64,000 nucleotides of DNA from Bacteroidales bacterium (GCA_017473705.1 JAFUJQ010000050.1:37066-101065), one strand, 5' to 3'; positions 7,866-17,253 are shown, counted from the first letter of the stretch. The notes: generated by a model not told the origin, from the sequence alone. Program-made: numbers and translations.

Positions 7866-10800
7866 CTATTTCAACAGATGTCCTAAAAAACGTCTTGCTC
7901 TGTCTTCGTCCATGCCGCGGACAGAAGCATATTCTTCGTATTGTTCTTTGCTGATTCTGCGGATCTCGCTGTATTTCGCATCGGGATGCATGAATATGAA
8001 TCCACAGATGCTTGACTCAGGAATCATGGCATAGCTTTCGGTCAGCTTGATGCCAAGGCCGAATCTTCCGGACAGCATCTCCAGTATCTCGTCCTTGAGC
8101 GTGTGGTCCGGGCAGCTTGAGTATCCGGCAGCTGGCTTTATGATCTTTGTTCCATTGTCAGCAAGCCGTGCGTCAAGCCATTGCGAGGCAGCCTCTGCCA
8201 GTGTCATCCTGACCGTCTTCGCCACCATGTCCTCATACTTGTTGCTGCAGGCAGGGCAGCAGCATCCCTCTTCATGGGCGGCGTTTCTTGGTCTTACGCA
8301 GATCGTGAACACGCCGAAAGGGGAGCGTCTGCCCGAACTCTGCGGTATGACGTAGTCGCAGAGCGAGAGACCTTCTCCTGTTTCCTGCCTCATGAACGGA
8401 ATCTTCCTCTCACGTGTTATGATGCTCTTGCCGTCCGATGATCCAAGGATGAATCTGGCTGAAACCATGATCCTGTAATTTCCGAGAGCCAGCTCGTCTT
8501 CTGCATCCTGTCTCAGCTGCATGAGTTCCATCGCTTCCGGAGAGGCGCTTCCATATTTCACGCCCCATATCGCATAGAACATCCTCCAGTCGAAATATTG
8601 CATTACCTCAGATGGATCAAGTTCCTTGGCCGGGATGTCAAGAGGGCATTTTTCAAGGTAGCTCTCAAACGGGAATCTTCCCACATCTGCGTCACATTCG
8701 CACGGGGCAGGCCCTGCTTCCTCTCCCTTCTCATATAGTTCTCTGAGATGCTCCTGTTCCTTATGCTGCTCTTTCTCAAATGTCTCAGGATCCATCGTAT
8801 ACTTTTTTGCCATGACGGCTGCTGCTGAGGCGTCCGCGCCATAATATACATGTTCGTACAGCGGAGCAAGCTTTACTGCGGTATGAAGGGCCGATGTTGT
8901 TGCTCCTCCTATGAAAAGTGGCTTTGTCATGCCACGTGCAGACATCTCTCTGCAGATTTCTTCCATCTGGTACAACGACGGAGTTATGAGTCCGCTGACT
9001 GCCACAATGTCTGCGCCAAGTCTTTCCGCTTCGTTCAGGATAATCTCCTTGTCGACCATGACTCCCAGGTCGTGAACATTGAATCCGTTGCATGTCAAGA
9101 CTATGCCGGTTATGTTCTTTCCTATGTCATGGACGTCGCCCTTGACCGTGGCAATGAGCACTACGGGTTTTTCGGACGCCTTGTCGTCCTTGCCCATGTA
9201 TGGCTCCAGGATCGTGACTGCATCTCTCATGACCTTTGCAGACTTTACGACCTGTGGCAGGAACATCTTGCCATCTCCAAACAGTTTCCCGACAGTCTCC
9301 ATTCCGGCCATCAATGGACCTTCGATGATCCTCAGAGGGCTTTCTCCCTTGTCGATCAGTTCCCTCAGGTCGGTTTCCAAGTCATTTGACCTGCCTTTGA
9401 CGATGGCTTCGGTAAGCCGCCCTCCGGAGTCTTCGCAGGCCTGCTGAGTCCCGCCTTTCCCGTCATTGCCGCCTCTTTCGTCATTGCCGGCTTGACCGGC
9501 AATCTCCTCCTTCAAGCGTGTAGCCTTGACGATCAGCCTTTCAGTCGCCTGGGAATCCCTGTCGAAGATCACATCTTCCACGCATTTCAGAAGTCCGGGT
9601 TCGATCTCGTCGTAGATCTGCAGCATCGACGGATTGACTATGGCCATGTCGAGGCCGGCCTTTATCGCATGATACAGGAAGGCCGAGTGCATAGCTTCTC
9701 GCACTGCATTGTTGCCACGGAATGCAAATGACAGGTTTGACACTCCGCCGGATGTCAACGCACCAGGCAGGTTTCCTTTGATCCATCTGACCGCTTCGAT
9801 GAAGTCGACTGCGTATCTGGCATGTTCGCTGATACCTGTGCCTATCGAAAGTATGTTTACATCAAAGATTATGTCGCTAGGGGCGACTCCGGCCTTCTTT
9901 GTCAGCAGTTCGTATGCCCTTTGGCATATGGCAATCTTTCTGTCATATGTGGTGGCCTGTCCTTCTTCGTCAAAGGCCATGACTACCATCGCGGCTCCGA
10001 GTTCCTTGATGGCTTTTGCCTTGCTTATGAATGCCTCCTGCCCTTCCTTGAGGCTGATGGAGTTCACTATGCACTTTCCCTGTGCATTCTTCAGGCCTGC
10101 CAGCAGTGTGTCCCAATGTGACGAGTCTATCATGAGAGCAGCCTTGGCGACAGCGGGGTCATTGGAAATGTATCTTACGAAACGTTCAATTTCTCTCGTG
10201 CTGTCCAGCATGGCATCGTCCATATTGATGTCGATGATGCCGGCTCCGTCTTCAATCTGCTTCGCCGCGATCTGAAGAGCTTCGTCGTATTTCCCTTCAG
10301 CAATCAGCCTGGCGAATTTTCTTGAGCCAGCGACATTGGTCCTTTCTCCTATATTCGTGAAATTGTTATGTTTCACATCCACTGTCACGGTTTCCAGCCC
10401 GCTGACCTTCAGGGGTGTGTTGTCCACCGATAAAGCTGTTCTGGTGGACGGACTGATGTCCTTTACAGCTTTTGCTATGGTTCTGATATGCTCCGGGGTT
10501 GTTCCGCAGCATCCTCCCACGATGTTGACCAGGCCTTTCTCTGCCATGGTCCTTACCTGTTGAGCCATGTCATCCGGACTCTGGTCATATCCGCCCATCT
10601 CGTTCGGAAGTCCCGCATTAGGGTAGCAGCTGATGCCGCATCTGCACCATTTGCTGATGTCTTCAATCAGCGGCATGAGCTCTGCCGCTCCGAGAGAGCA
10701 GTTAAGACCGAAAGCCAGGAGAGGGTAGTGGCTTACTGCCGTATAGAATGCTTCCAATGTCTGACCTGTAAGCGTTCTGCCGCTTCTGTCACCGACTGAT

Positions 10801-11423
10801 ACCGAAATGATTACAGGAATCTTTTCTTCTTCTGCATGAATGTCGGATATGGCCTTGAGTGCAGCCTTTACATTCAACGCGTCGAAGCATGTCTCGATAA
10901 GAAGCAGATCGACATGTCCCTGTATGAGCGCTTCCGCCTGCTGACGATAGGCTTCATACATCTCGTCAAAAGAATATGGCCTGAAAGCCGGGTCTGACAC
11001 GTCAGGTGATAGCGACAGTGATTTGGATGTCGGTCCCATGCTTCCGGCTACCCACACCTTGCGCTCCAGTCCCACAGCCGCGGCCATTTCAGCCGCTTCG
11101 TCTGCCGCTTCGCGAGCAATCCGTGCACCGGCCAATGCCATCTGCGCAGCATATCTGTCACAATCGTACTCTGACTGTGAAATGACATTTGCGCTGAATG
11201 TGTTGGTTTCTATGATATCGGCTCCTGCCGCAATGTATTCCTTGTGAATCTGCTTGATGATCTCCGGGTGCGTCAGGTTGAGGCATTCATTATTGCCTTT
11301 AAGTTCTTTCGCACATTCCGCGAAAGGCCCGCAACGGTAATCACCTTCACTCAGTCCATACTTCTGGATCATAGTACCCATGGCACCGTCCAGAATCAGT
11401 ATCTTGTCTTTCAATGTAATCAT
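7866..11423 (-). CDS. metH: Cobalamin-dependent methionine synthase
   Basis: Transfers the methyl group of 5-methyl-THF through cobalamin to homocysteine. All four modules are present in 1185 residues: homocysteine domain (about 1-320, Zn ligands including GGCCGTT), pterin domain (about 345-610, NIGERTNVAGSRKF), cobalamin domain (DVHDIG box at about 762-767, with the lower-ligand His) and reactivation domain (about 880-1185). Residues about 638-656, in the linker before the B12 cap, are Gly/Asn/Asp-rich and encoded by a dispersed repeat rather than family sequence. It is the first gene of metH-metF and has a structured leader. Confidence 0.97.
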   Translation of the reverse strand: MITLKDKILILDGAMGTMIQKYGLSEGDYRCGPFAECAKELKGNNECLNLTHPEIIKQIHKEYIAAGADIIETNTFSANVISQSEYDCDRYAAQMALAGARIAREAADEAAEMAAAVGLERKVWVAGSMGPTSKSLSLSPDVSDPAFRPYSFDEMYEAYRQQAEALIQGHVDLLLIETCFDALNVKAALKAISDIHAEEEKIPVIISVSVGDRSGRTLTGQTLEAFYTAVSHYPLLAFGLNCSLGAAELMPLIEDISKWCRCGISCYPNAGLPNEMGGYDQSPDDMAQQVRTMAEKGLVNIVGGCCGTTPEHIRTIAKAVKDISPSTRTALSVDNTPLKVSGLETVTVDVKHNNFTNIGERTNVAGSRKFARLIAEGKYDEALQIAAKQIEDGAGIIDINMDDAMLDSTREIERFVRYISNDPAVAKAALMIDSSHWDTLLAGLKNAQGKCIVNSISLKEGQEAFISKAKAIKELGAAMVVMAFDEEGQATTYDRKIAICQRAYELLTKKAGVAPSDIIFDVNILSIGTGISEHARYAVDFIEAVRWIKGNLPGALTSGGVSNLSFAFRGNNAVREAMHSAFLYHAIKAGLDMAIVNPSMLQIYDEIEPGLLKCVEDVIFDRDSQATERLIVKATRLKEEIAGQAGNDERGGNDGKGGTQQACEDSGGRLTEAIVKGRSNDLETDLRELIDKGESPLRIIEGPLMAGMETVGKLFGDGKMFLPQVVKSAKVMRDAVTILEPYMGKDDKASEKPVVLIATVKGDVHDIGKNITGIVLTCNGFNVHDLGVMVDKEIILNEAERLGADIVAVSGLITPSLYQMEEICREMSARGMTKPLFIGGATTSALHTAVKLAPLYEHVYYGADASAAAVMAKKYTMDPETFEKEQHKEQEHLRELYEKGEEAGPAPCECDADVGRFPFESYLEKCPLDIPAKELDPSEVMQYFDWRMFYAIWGVKYGSASPEAMELMQLRQDAEDELALGNYRIMVSARFILGSSDGKSIITRERKIPFMRQETGEGLSLCDYVIPQSSGRRSPFGVFTICVRPRNAAHEEGCCCPACSNKYEDMVAKTVRMTLAEAASQWLDARLADNGTKIIKPAAGYSSCPDHTLKDEILEMLSGRFGLGIKLTESYAMIPESSICGFIFMHPDAKYSEIRRISKEQYEEYASVRGMDEDRARRFLGHLLK
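9461..9510. repeat. Dispersed repeat inside metH
   Basis: Repeated CGTCATTGCC units followed by the inverted pair GCCGGcttgaCCGGC. In frame it encodes Asn/Asp/Gly-rich residues (about 638-654 of MetH) at an inter-domain linker, leaving the reading frame open. The arm resembles a GTCATTGCCGGCTTGACCGG-type interspersed palindrome. Confidence 0.6.
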
Positions 11424-11502
11424 ATGAAATATGCTTTGACCCGCTTAGACCGGGTTGTGAAATCGGTTTTCACAAACTACAAATATAGACATAATTCATC
11501 AA
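11424..11502 (-). promoter_or_regulatory. metH promoter and two-hairpin leader
   Basis: On the minus strand TATATTTG (11487-11480) matches TAnnTTTG, with TTG at 11502-11500 at a sub-optimal 12-nt spacing. The leader of about 52 nt then forms TTGTGAAA/TTTCACAA (11475-11455) and ACCCG/CGGGT (11455-11439). The loop of the first hairpin carries ACCG, complementary to CGGT inside the second, so the two states could exclude one another. It does not match the SAM-I, SAM-II, SAH or cobalamin riboswitch consensus as I know them. Confidence 0.5.
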
Positions 11503-11546
11503 TATTCATAGATGGCGCGTATATCCCTGATGTTCAGCGTGTTGTT

Positions 11547-11583
11547 AAAAGCTCGTGCTCCCTTTGGGGAGCACGAGCTTTTG
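11547..11583. terminator. Bidirectional terminator after the oadB gene
   Basis: A perfect 12-bp stem GCTCGTGCTCCC/GGGAGCACGAGC with a 4-nt loop, flanked by AAAA and TTTT. It lies 38 nt past the oadB stop on the minus strand. Confidence 0.85.
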
Positions 11584-11620
11584 GTAATGTGTTGATACTC
11601 AGATGTATGAGCGCCAGCGA

Positions 11621-12763
11621 TTATCCGAGGAAACTGAGGAGGATGCCGGCTGCTACGGCTGAGCCGATGACTCCGGCGACGTTTGGTGCCATGGCGTGCA
11701 TCAGCAGATGATTGCTCGGGTCGAATTCTCTGCCGACGTTCTGGGAGACTCGTGCTGCGTCAGGGACGGCGGACACTCCGGCATTTCCAATGAGAGGGTT
11801 GATCTTGTTGCCTTCCTTGCAGAACAGGTTCATAATCTTGGCGAAACCGACGCCGCAGATGGTTGCTATTATGAATGACATCAGACCCAGAGCGAAGATC
11901 TTGACCGATGTCGTTGTCAGGAATACATCTGCCTGTGTCGAGCAGCCTACTGTTACTCCGATCAGTATGGTCACAACATCGATGAGCGGACCGCGTGCTG
12001 TCTCAGCCAGGCGCTTGGTAACTCCACTTTCCTTCAATAGGTTGCCGAAGAACAGCATTCCAAGCAGTGGCATGCCTGAAGGCACAATGAGGGCTGTGAG
12101 TATGAAACCGACGATAGGGAAGATGATCTTCTCCTTCTGACTTACCGGCCTTGGGGTCTTCATACGTATGAGACGCTCTTTTTTCGTTGTCATCAGAAGC
12201 ATGATCGGACGCTGGATCACAGGCACAAGGGCCATGTATGAGTATGCCGACACAGCGATGGCTCCCATCAGGTGCGGGGCAAGCTTTGATGACAGGAAGA
12301 TGGCTGTCGGGCCGTCAGCGCCGCCGATGATGCCGATCGCTCCTGACTCGGCTGGTGTGAAGCCCAGGTGAAGAGCTACGACATATGCTCCGAAAATTCC
12401 TATCTGCGCTGCGGCTCCGATCAGGAGCAGACGCGGCTGCGAGATCAGTGACGAGAAGTCTGTCATGGCTCCTATCCCAAGGAAGATCAGAGGGGGATAC
12501 CAGCCCTTCTGAACACCTTGATAGAGGATGTTCATTACGGATCCCTGTTCATATATGCCTATCTGAAGCCCTTCTGTGAAAGGAATGTTGCCTATGATCA
12601 TGCCGAAGCCGATAGGTACCAGAAGCAGTGGCTCCCAGTCCTTCTTTATGGCGACCGTGATGAAGGCTACGCCGATGGCGATCATCACGACATGCTGCCA
12701 CGTCATATTTGCGAAGCCTGTGTATTGCAGGAACTGCTGCAGGCTTTCTATAACTGTATGCAT
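11621..12763 (-). CDS. oadB: Na+-transporting methylmalonyl-CoA/oxaloacetate decarboxylase, beta subunit
   Basis: Integral membrane subunit that decarboxylates carboxybiotin and exports Na+. About nine to eleven hydrophobic segments are visible in 380 residues. Family motifs seen are GAMTDFSSL, GAIGIIGGADGPTAIF, the second-half GNLLKESG and GNAGVSAVPDAARVSQ regions, which contribute Na+ ligands. It is the last gene of the operon, 4 nt after the biotin carrier gene, and is followed by a strong terminator. Confidence 0.95.
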   Translation of the reverse strand: MHTVIESLQQFLQYTGFANMTWQHVVMIAIGVAFITVAIKKDWEPLLLVPIGFGMIIGNIPFTEGLQIGIYEQGSVMNILYQGVQKGWYPPLIFLGIGAMTDFSSLISQPRLLLIGAAAQIGIFGAYVVALHLGFTPAESGAIGIIGGADGPTAIFLSSKLAPHLMGAIAVSAYSYMALVPVIQRPIMLLMTTKKERLIRMKTPRPVSQKEKIIFPIVGFILTALIVPSGMPLLGMLFFGNLLKESGVTKRLAETARGPLIDVVTILIGVTVGCSTQADVFLTTTSVKIFALGLMSFIIATICGVGFAKIMNLFCKEGNKINPLIGNAGVSAVPDAARVSQNVGREFDPSNHLLMHAMAPNVAGVIGSAVAAGILLSFLG

Positions 12764-12767
12764 AATA

Positions 12768-13196
12768 CTATCCTATAGTAACTATTGCTGCTCCTTCGAG
12801 TACTGAATCTCCCTTTGCTACATTCACAGCTGTAACTGTTCCGTCTGACTCTGCCTGGATCTCGTTTTCCATCTTCATGGCTTCGAGTATGGCTACGACC
12901 TGACCGGCCTTGACCGCATCTCCGACATTGACTTTCACTGCGATGATCACGCCTGGAAGCGGTGATGTGACTGCTTTGCCACCTGTTGCCGGCTTGGCCG
13001 CAGGAGCAGCGGGCTGCGGAGCCGCTGCAGGAGCTGGTGCCGCAGGATTGACCTGCTGAACTGGCTCTGCCGGAGCATTTTCCATCTCCACCTGATATGG
13101 TGTGCCGTTTACAGTGACATCTGCGATGTTTCCTGACACTGAATTTACAGCGACATTGTATTCGTTTCCGTTGATCTTGAACTTATACTGTTTCAT
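12768..13196 (-). CDS. Biotin carboxyl carrier protein of the Na+-pumping decarboxylase
   Basis: Carries the carboxyl group between carboxyltransferase and membrane beta subunit. The 142 residues comprise an N-terminal domain (about 1-45), an Ala/Pro-rich flexible linker (about 45-70) and a C-terminal biotinyl domain with EAMKMENEI, whose Lys is the biotinylation site. Its ATG overlaps the preceding OadG-type stop by one nucleotide. This corresponds to the gamma (MmdC) subunit. Confidence 0.93.
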   Translation of the reverse strand: MKQYKFKINGNEYNVAVNSVSGNIADVTVNGTPYQVEMENAPAEPVQQVNPAAPAPAAAPQPAAPAAKPATGGKAVTSPLPGVIIAVKVNVGDAVKAGQVVAILEAMKMENEIQAESDGTVTAVNVAKGDSVLEGAAIVTIG

Positions 13197-13585
13197 TATT
13201 TTTTTCTTTTTATTGTTATGATATAGCTTTCGTTGTCGTGGACTGTGTCGTTGAGGTACTGGTGCAGCGCAAGTCCTATGGCTGCATATGTTTCTCCGTT
13301 GAGCTCTTGGTCGAGCGCCATAGCGATTGCCACAGCTTCCTCTTCGGAAGGCCTGCCTTTGGACGTCGCCTTTCTCTTGAAGCGGCAGGCGAGGCTCTTC
13401 CAGTCAAACTTGCCGTTGACAGCCTTGCCGACGAATGTGTATGCAAAGTACAGCACTACAAGAGCCGTGAATACAACTGCGACTGAGACGACGGTGATGA
13501 TGATCCCGTGAGGGTCTCTTGCCGCCATTTCAGCGCTTTTGCGCACAACGTTCTCCGACACCTGCAATAACATGAATGTATCCAT
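13196..13585 (-). CDS. OadG-family small membrane subunit of the decarboxylase
   Basis: A 129-residue protein with one transmembrane helix (about residues 28-52), a charged cytoplasmic tail and a lysine-rich end. OadG/MmdD proteins hold the soluble transferase to the membrane beta subunit. It starts 11 nt after the carboxyltransferase stop and overlaps the next gene by 1 nt. Assignment rests on size, single helix and position; sequence conservation in this family is low. Confidence 0.8.
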   Translation of the reverse strand: MDTFMLLQVSENVVRKSAEMAARDPHGIIITVVSVAVVFTALVVLYFAYTFVGKAVNGKFDWKSLACRFKRKATSKGRPSEEEAVAIAMALDQELNGETYAAIGLALHQYLNDTVHDNESYIITIKRKK

Positions 13586-13596
13586 ACCTTATATTA

Positions 13597-15108
13597 TTAA
13601 AGTGGGAGGTTGTCGTGTTTCTTCCAAGGATTTTCCTGCTTCTTCTCTGCCAGCTGCTCCAGCGCACGGATCACGCGGAATCTGGTGTTGCGCGGTTCTA
13701 TGATATCATCGATATATCCGTAGCTTGCCGCATTGTACGGGTTGCAGAACAGGTCGTTGTATTCCTTGGCTTCAATGTTCTTAAGGATCTCAACCGCTCC
13801 TTCGGCACCCATCACGGCGATGTTCGCAGAAGGCCATGCATAGTTGATGTCTCCGCGCAACTGCTTGCAGCTCATTGTGATATGCGCTCCGCCATAAGAC
13901 TTTCTCAATGTGACCGTAACCTTAGGCACTGTTGCTTCTCCATATGCATAAAGCAGTTTCGCTCCATGCGTGATTATGCCGCCATATTCCTGCTGCGTTC
14001 CGCAAAGGAACCCCGGCACATCAACCAATGTTACGAGTGGAATGTTGAATGCGTCACAGAAGCGCACGAAACGAGCGGCCTTGCGTGAAGCATTGATGTC
14101 AAGCACTCCGGCAAGAATCTTAGGCTGGTTTGCCACAATGCCCACAGACCTTCCGTTCATATGTGCAAATCCTACTATGATGTTCTTCGCCCAGCTCTTG
14201 TGAACCTCGAGGAACTTGCCGTCATCGACTATGCTGCCGATTACCTGGTACATGTCATAAGCCTTGTTGGGATTGTCAGGGATTATCTCGTTCAATGCGT
14301 CATCGACACGTCCTGCCGGGTCGTTGGTTTCGACAGACGGAGCCTGCTCACGATTGTTTGAAGGCAGGAAGCTGAGCAGCGCCTTGATGGTTGCGATGCC
14401 CTCCTGCTCGTTCTCAGCAGCAAAATGCGCTACGCCGCTCTTTGTTCCGTGCACGCTCGCTCCGCCGAGCTCCTCTTGTGTGACAGTCTCGCCGGTTACG
14501 GTTTTTACAACGCCAGGACCAGTCAGGAACATATAAGATGTGTCCTTGATCATCACAGTGAAGTCAGTCAAGGCAGGGGAGTATACCGCACCTCCGGCAC
14601 ATGGACCGAAAATCCCGGAAATCTGAGGAATGACACCTGAAGCAAGGATGTTCCTTTCGAAGATCTCTCCGAATCCGGCCAGTGAGCATATGCCTTCCTG
14701 GATACGTGCTCCGCCAGAATCGTTGATGCCTATGAAAGGCGCTCCGTTGCGGACTGCCATGTCCATGACCTTGCAGATCTTCTGTGCCATGGTCTCTGAC
14801 ATTGAGCCGCCTGCTACTGTGAAATCCTGTGCGAACACATATACAAGACGGCCGTCTATGGTGCCCATTCCGGTCACTACTCCATCACCTTCAAATTTGG
14901 TCTTTTCCATTCCGAAGTTGCTGCAACGATGCTGGACGAACATGTCGAACTCCTCGAAGCTGCCTTCGTCAAGAAGCATCGCGATCCTCTCGCGTGCCGT
15001 GAACTTGCCCTTGGCGTGCTGCGCATCGATGCGCTTCTGTCCACCGCCCATGCGCGCAGAGGCGCGACGTTCTACAAGTTCCTTGATCTTTTCGTGTTGA
15101 ATACTCAT
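13597..15108 (-). CDS. mmdA: Methylmalonyl-CoA decarboxylase alpha subunit (carboxyltransferase)
   Basis: Moves the carboxyl group from methylmalonyl-CoA to biotin, a step in propionate formation from succinate. The 503 residues have two crotonase-like halves; [32 protein letters not shown] and the C-terminal [18 protein letters not shown] are characteristic of propionyl/methylmalonyl-CoA carboxyltransferases. First gene of mmdA-oadG-bccp-oadB on the minus strand. A good promoter lies 23 nt upstream. No biotin carboxylase gene is nearby, which favours a decarboxylase over a carboxylase. Confidence 0.95.
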   Translation of the reverse strand: MSIQHEKIKELVERRASARMGGGQKRIDAQHAKGKFTARERIAMLLDEGSFEEFDMFVQHRCSNFGMEKTKFEGDGVVTGMGTIDGRLVYVFAQDFTVAGGSMSETMAQKICKVMDMAVRNGAPFIGINDSGGARIQEGICSLAGFGEIFERNILASGVIPQISGIFGPCAGGAVYSPALTDFTVMIKDTSYMFLTGPGVVKTVTGETVTQEELGGASVHGTKSGVAHFAAENEQEGIATIKALLSFLPSNNREQAPSVETNDPAGRVDDALNEIIPDNPNKAYDMYQVIGSIVDDGKFLEVHKSWAKNIIVGFAHMNGRSVGIVANQPKILAGVLDINASRKAARFVRFCDAFNIPLVTLVDVPGFLCGTQQEYGGIITHGAKLLYAYGEATVPKVTVTLRKSYGGAHITMSCKQLRGDINYAWPSANIAVMGAEGAVEILKNIEAKEYNDLFCNPYNAASYGYIDDIIEPRNTRFRVIRALEQLAEKKQENPWKKHDNLPL

Positions 15109-15131
15109 ATAAATATTTTTTTCATCCTTGG

Positions 15132-15160
15132 CAAAGTTAACATTTTTTTGATGTGGGCAA
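15132..15160 (-). promoter_or_regulatory. Promoter of the methylmalonyl-CoA decarboxylase operon
   Basis: Minus-strand TAACTTTG (15139-15132) with TTG (15160-15158) 18 nt upstream, close to the Bacteroidota sigma consensus. The mmdA ATG is 23 nt further on. Confidence 0.7.
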
Positions 15161-15247
15161 GTAAAACCTTGCCACAGATGACCTTATTACGCCGCAATAA
15201 TGCTCTGTGTGGTGAAAACTCACGAATTTGGGGCGGAATTATGATAT

Positions 15248-15285
15248 AAAGATGGCCGGCAATCAACGATTACCGGCCATCTTTT
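15248..15285. terminator. Terminator after yebC
   Basis: AAAGATGGCCGG/CCGGCCATCTTT stem with a 13-nt loop and a U run, 17 nt past the yebC stop. The 15140-15247 stretch upstream of mmdA contains nothing else that I recognise. Confidence 0.8.
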
Positions 15286-15301
15286 AGTTATTTATCCGAA
15301 A

Positions 15302-16033
15302 TTACGGCTGCATTGTAGTGTATACGTTCTGTACGTCATCATCCTCCTCGATGCGCTCGATGAGCTTCTCGACATCAGCTTTTGCCTCACCCTCAAGAAC
15401 CTTGAGCTCTACGTTAGGGAGACGTGTGAACTCAGCTGCAACAAGCTCATAGCCATTCTCTTCGATCCATTTCTGGATGCCGTTGAAGGCTGTGAACTCA
15501 CCGTAAAGCACGATTTCAGTCTCTTCGTTGTCGTTCTCCTCCTCGAAGATCTCCTCTACGCCATAGTCGATGAGCTCAAGCTCAAGCTCCTCAAGGTCGT
15601 ATGGGTTTGAGGTCTTCATGCGGAACATGCACTTGCGGTCGAACATATAGTCAACGCTGCCTGAAGTTCCAAGCGATCCGCCGCTCTTAGTGAAGTATGA
15701 ACGTACGTTAGCCACAGTACGGTTGTTGTTATCGGTAGCTGCCTCTACGAGAACTGCGATACCATGAGGACCGTATCCCTCGAATACTACCTCCTTGTAA
15801 TCTGCCTGGTCCTTGTCGGTCGCTCTCTTGATGGCGCGCTCGATGTTGTCCTTAGGCATGTTCTCGCTGCGTGCAGTCTGGATGAGCGCGCGGAGACGTG
15901 GGTTACCTGTCACGTCAGCGCCACCCTGCTTTACAGCGATAGTGATTTCCTTTCCGATCTTGGTGAAGACGCGGGCCATGTGACCCCATCTTTTGAACTT
16001 TCTCTCTTTGCGGAACTCAAATGCTCTTCCCAT
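15302..16033 (-). CDS. yebC: YebC/PmpR-family protein
   Basis: YebC-type proteins act as DNA-binding regulators or, in recent work, as ribosome-associated factors easing translation of proline stretches. The 243 residues start MGRAFEFRK as in Bacteroidota homologues and contain KIGKEITIAVKQGG, NPRLRALIQTARSENMPKDNIERAIKRA and the YEGYGPHGIAVLVEAATDNNNRT region (shortened here), followed by an acidic C-terminus. It follows the TPR gene by 13 nt. Confidence 0.94.
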   Translation of the reverse strand: MGRAFEFRKERKFKRWGHMARVFTKIGKEITIAVKQGGADVTGNPRLRALIQTARSENMPKDNIERAIKRATDKDQADYKEVVFEGYGPHGIAVLVEAATDNNNRTVANVRSYFTKSGGSLGTSGSVDYMFDRKCMFRMKTSNPYDLEELELELIDYGVEEIFEEENDNEETEIVLYGEFTAFNGIQKWIEENGYELVAAEFTRLPNVELKVLEGEAKADVEKLIERIEEDDDVQNVYTTMQP

Positions 16034-16046
16034 AATCCTTCAAAAA

Positions 16047-16727
16047 TTATTTAGCCTCGATGCGGCTGATGTACTTGTCAACGTCGTAAGCCTGCATAGA
16101 CATAGGATACTTCTCCTTGATCTGCTTGTAGTATCCGAGTGCCTTGTCGTTCTGGCCGAGCTTTTCAGCAACGAGACCTGCGTCAAGGAGGTACTCGGCT
16201 GCAAATGCGTTGTCGCCCTCAGCAACAGCCTTCTCGAAATATCCGAGAGCTGCGTTGTAGTCCTCGAGGTTTACATAGCAGTCGCCGATGCATGCAAGAG
16301 CACGCGCAGCGAGGATCTCGTCTTTTCCATTGTATGCCTGGAGATACTTGATTGCAGACTCGTAGTTCTTGAGGTAGAACTCGCAGACACCTGCGTAGAA
16401 GTTTACAGACTTTCCAGCCTTGTTGCCATACTCCTTTGCGATCTGCTCGAATCCGAGGACGTTGCCGTCACCGTAGAGAGCAAGCGCATATCCTGTAGAG
16501 TCAGCTGCGTTGCGGAAGTTCTCCTCAGCGAATGCCATCTGTCCCTGTGCCTCCTCAACCTTAGGCTGATGGATGAACTTGTGCCAGCAGAAGAATGCAG
16601 CGCAAGCTACGATGATGCCTCCGATGATATAAAGGAGGGTCTTCTTGTTCTCATTGAAGAACTGCTCTGTCTTTGAAACTGCCTCGACTACCGCCTCAGC
16701 CCTTTCGTTTTTGATTTCTTTAGCCAT
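16047..16727 (-). CDS. Membrane-anchored TPR protein
   Basis: A 226-residue protein with one N-terminal transmembrane helix (about 31-50, TLLYIIGGIIVACAAFFCW) and tetratricopeptide repeats from about 75 to 220 (for example ALACIGDCYVNLEDYNAALG and AEYLLDAGLVAEKLGQNDKA). It is probably a periplasm-facing scaffold related to YfgM/BamD-like TPR proteins, but no specific partner can be named. A TAAATTTG promoter (16798-16791, minus strand) with TTG 20 nt upstream precedes it by about 64 nt. Confidence 0.85.
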   Translation of the reverse strand: MAKEIKNERAEAVVEAVSKTEQFFNENKKTLLYIIGGIIVACAAFFCWHKFIHQPKVEEAQGQMAFAEENFRNAADSTGYALALYGDGNVLGFEQIAKEYGNKAGKSVNFYAGVCEFYLKNYESAIKYLQAYNGKDEILAARALACIGDCYVNLEDYNAALGYFEKAVAEGDNAFAAEYLLDAGLVAEKLGQNDKALGYYKQIKEKYPMSMQAYDVDKYISRIEAK

Positions 16728-16790
16728 ATCTTAATAGTATTATATTTGTCTACATTCATGGGTGCACAATAGCGCCCGAAAAACAGGCGG

Positions 16791-16798
16791 CAAATTTA
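16791..16798 (-). promoter_or_regulatory. Promoter of TPR-yebC
   Basis: Minus-strand TAAATTTG matches TAnnTTTG; a TTG lies about 20 nt upstream. It is back-to-back with the plus-strand promoter at 16840. Confidence 0.6.
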
Positions 16799-16839
16799 TA
16801 AAAAAATGTCCAAACTCGCAATATTGTTGAAAAATTGAC

Positions 16840-16847
16840 TACTTTTG
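16840..16847 (+). promoter_or_regulatory. Promoter of the small secreted protein gene
   Basis: TACTTTTG followed by CGCCC, the usual form of the Bacteroidota -7 element. No well-spaced TTG is present upstream. The ATG is 19 nt downstream. Confidence 0.55.
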
Positions 16848-16866
16848 CGCCCGTTTAAGTAGTGTG

Positions 16867-17253
16867 ATGTACAGAAATACCTTGATATCTATGGCCGTCC
16901 TGGCCTTTTTATGCCTTCTTTCCATCAATGAAAGGGAGGCTGTCAATTGTCTTGTGTCTGATGTACATCCATTCTGTCTGGCAGAAGCCGTTGCTGATTT
17001 TCATCCGGATTATGGCGATGCCGATGCTCTTGCACCTGCGTCCACAGGTACATCCGCTTCGGAAGTCAAGAATCCAAGAGGCTCGAGAATGCCGGTCAAG
17101 AGAAGTCACTGCAGTTCTTCAATGACCCGCAGCAAAGTTTCCATTAACACCATATCGTGCGACCTGAAGGTGTTTTCGCGCGTTCTTCTCTATCCGTCCG
17201 GAAAGGAGAAGACAGACCATCATCTGATCAGTCTGAGGAAACTCATCATTTAG
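16867..17253 (+). CDS. Hypothetical small exported protein upstream of nhaA
   Basis: Not recognised. 128 residues if started at the second ATG. The first 22 residues are a plausible signal peptide (MYRNTLISMAVLAFLCLLSI), followed by an acidic middle and a basic, Ser-rich C-terminus; no repeat or catalytic motif is seen. It has its own promoter and lies 47 nt before nhaA on the same strand, so the two may be co-transcribed. Coding status is likely but not certain. Confidence 0.5.
   Translation: MYRNTLISMAVLAFLCLLSINEREAVNCLVSDVHPFCLAEAVADFHPDYGDADALAPASTGTSASEVKNPRGSRMPVKRSHCSSSMTRSKVSINTISCDLKVFSRVLLYPSGKEKTDHHLISLRKLII

Noticed and set aside
11424-11487. Known SAM or cobalamin riboswitch before metH
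   Set aside because: The leader is too short for SAM-I or cobalamin types, and the SAM-II core sequence is not found.
15993-16676. 227-codon plus-strand ORF opposite the TPR gene
   Set aside because: Shadow frame; the minus strand has a membrane helix, TPR motifs and a promoter.
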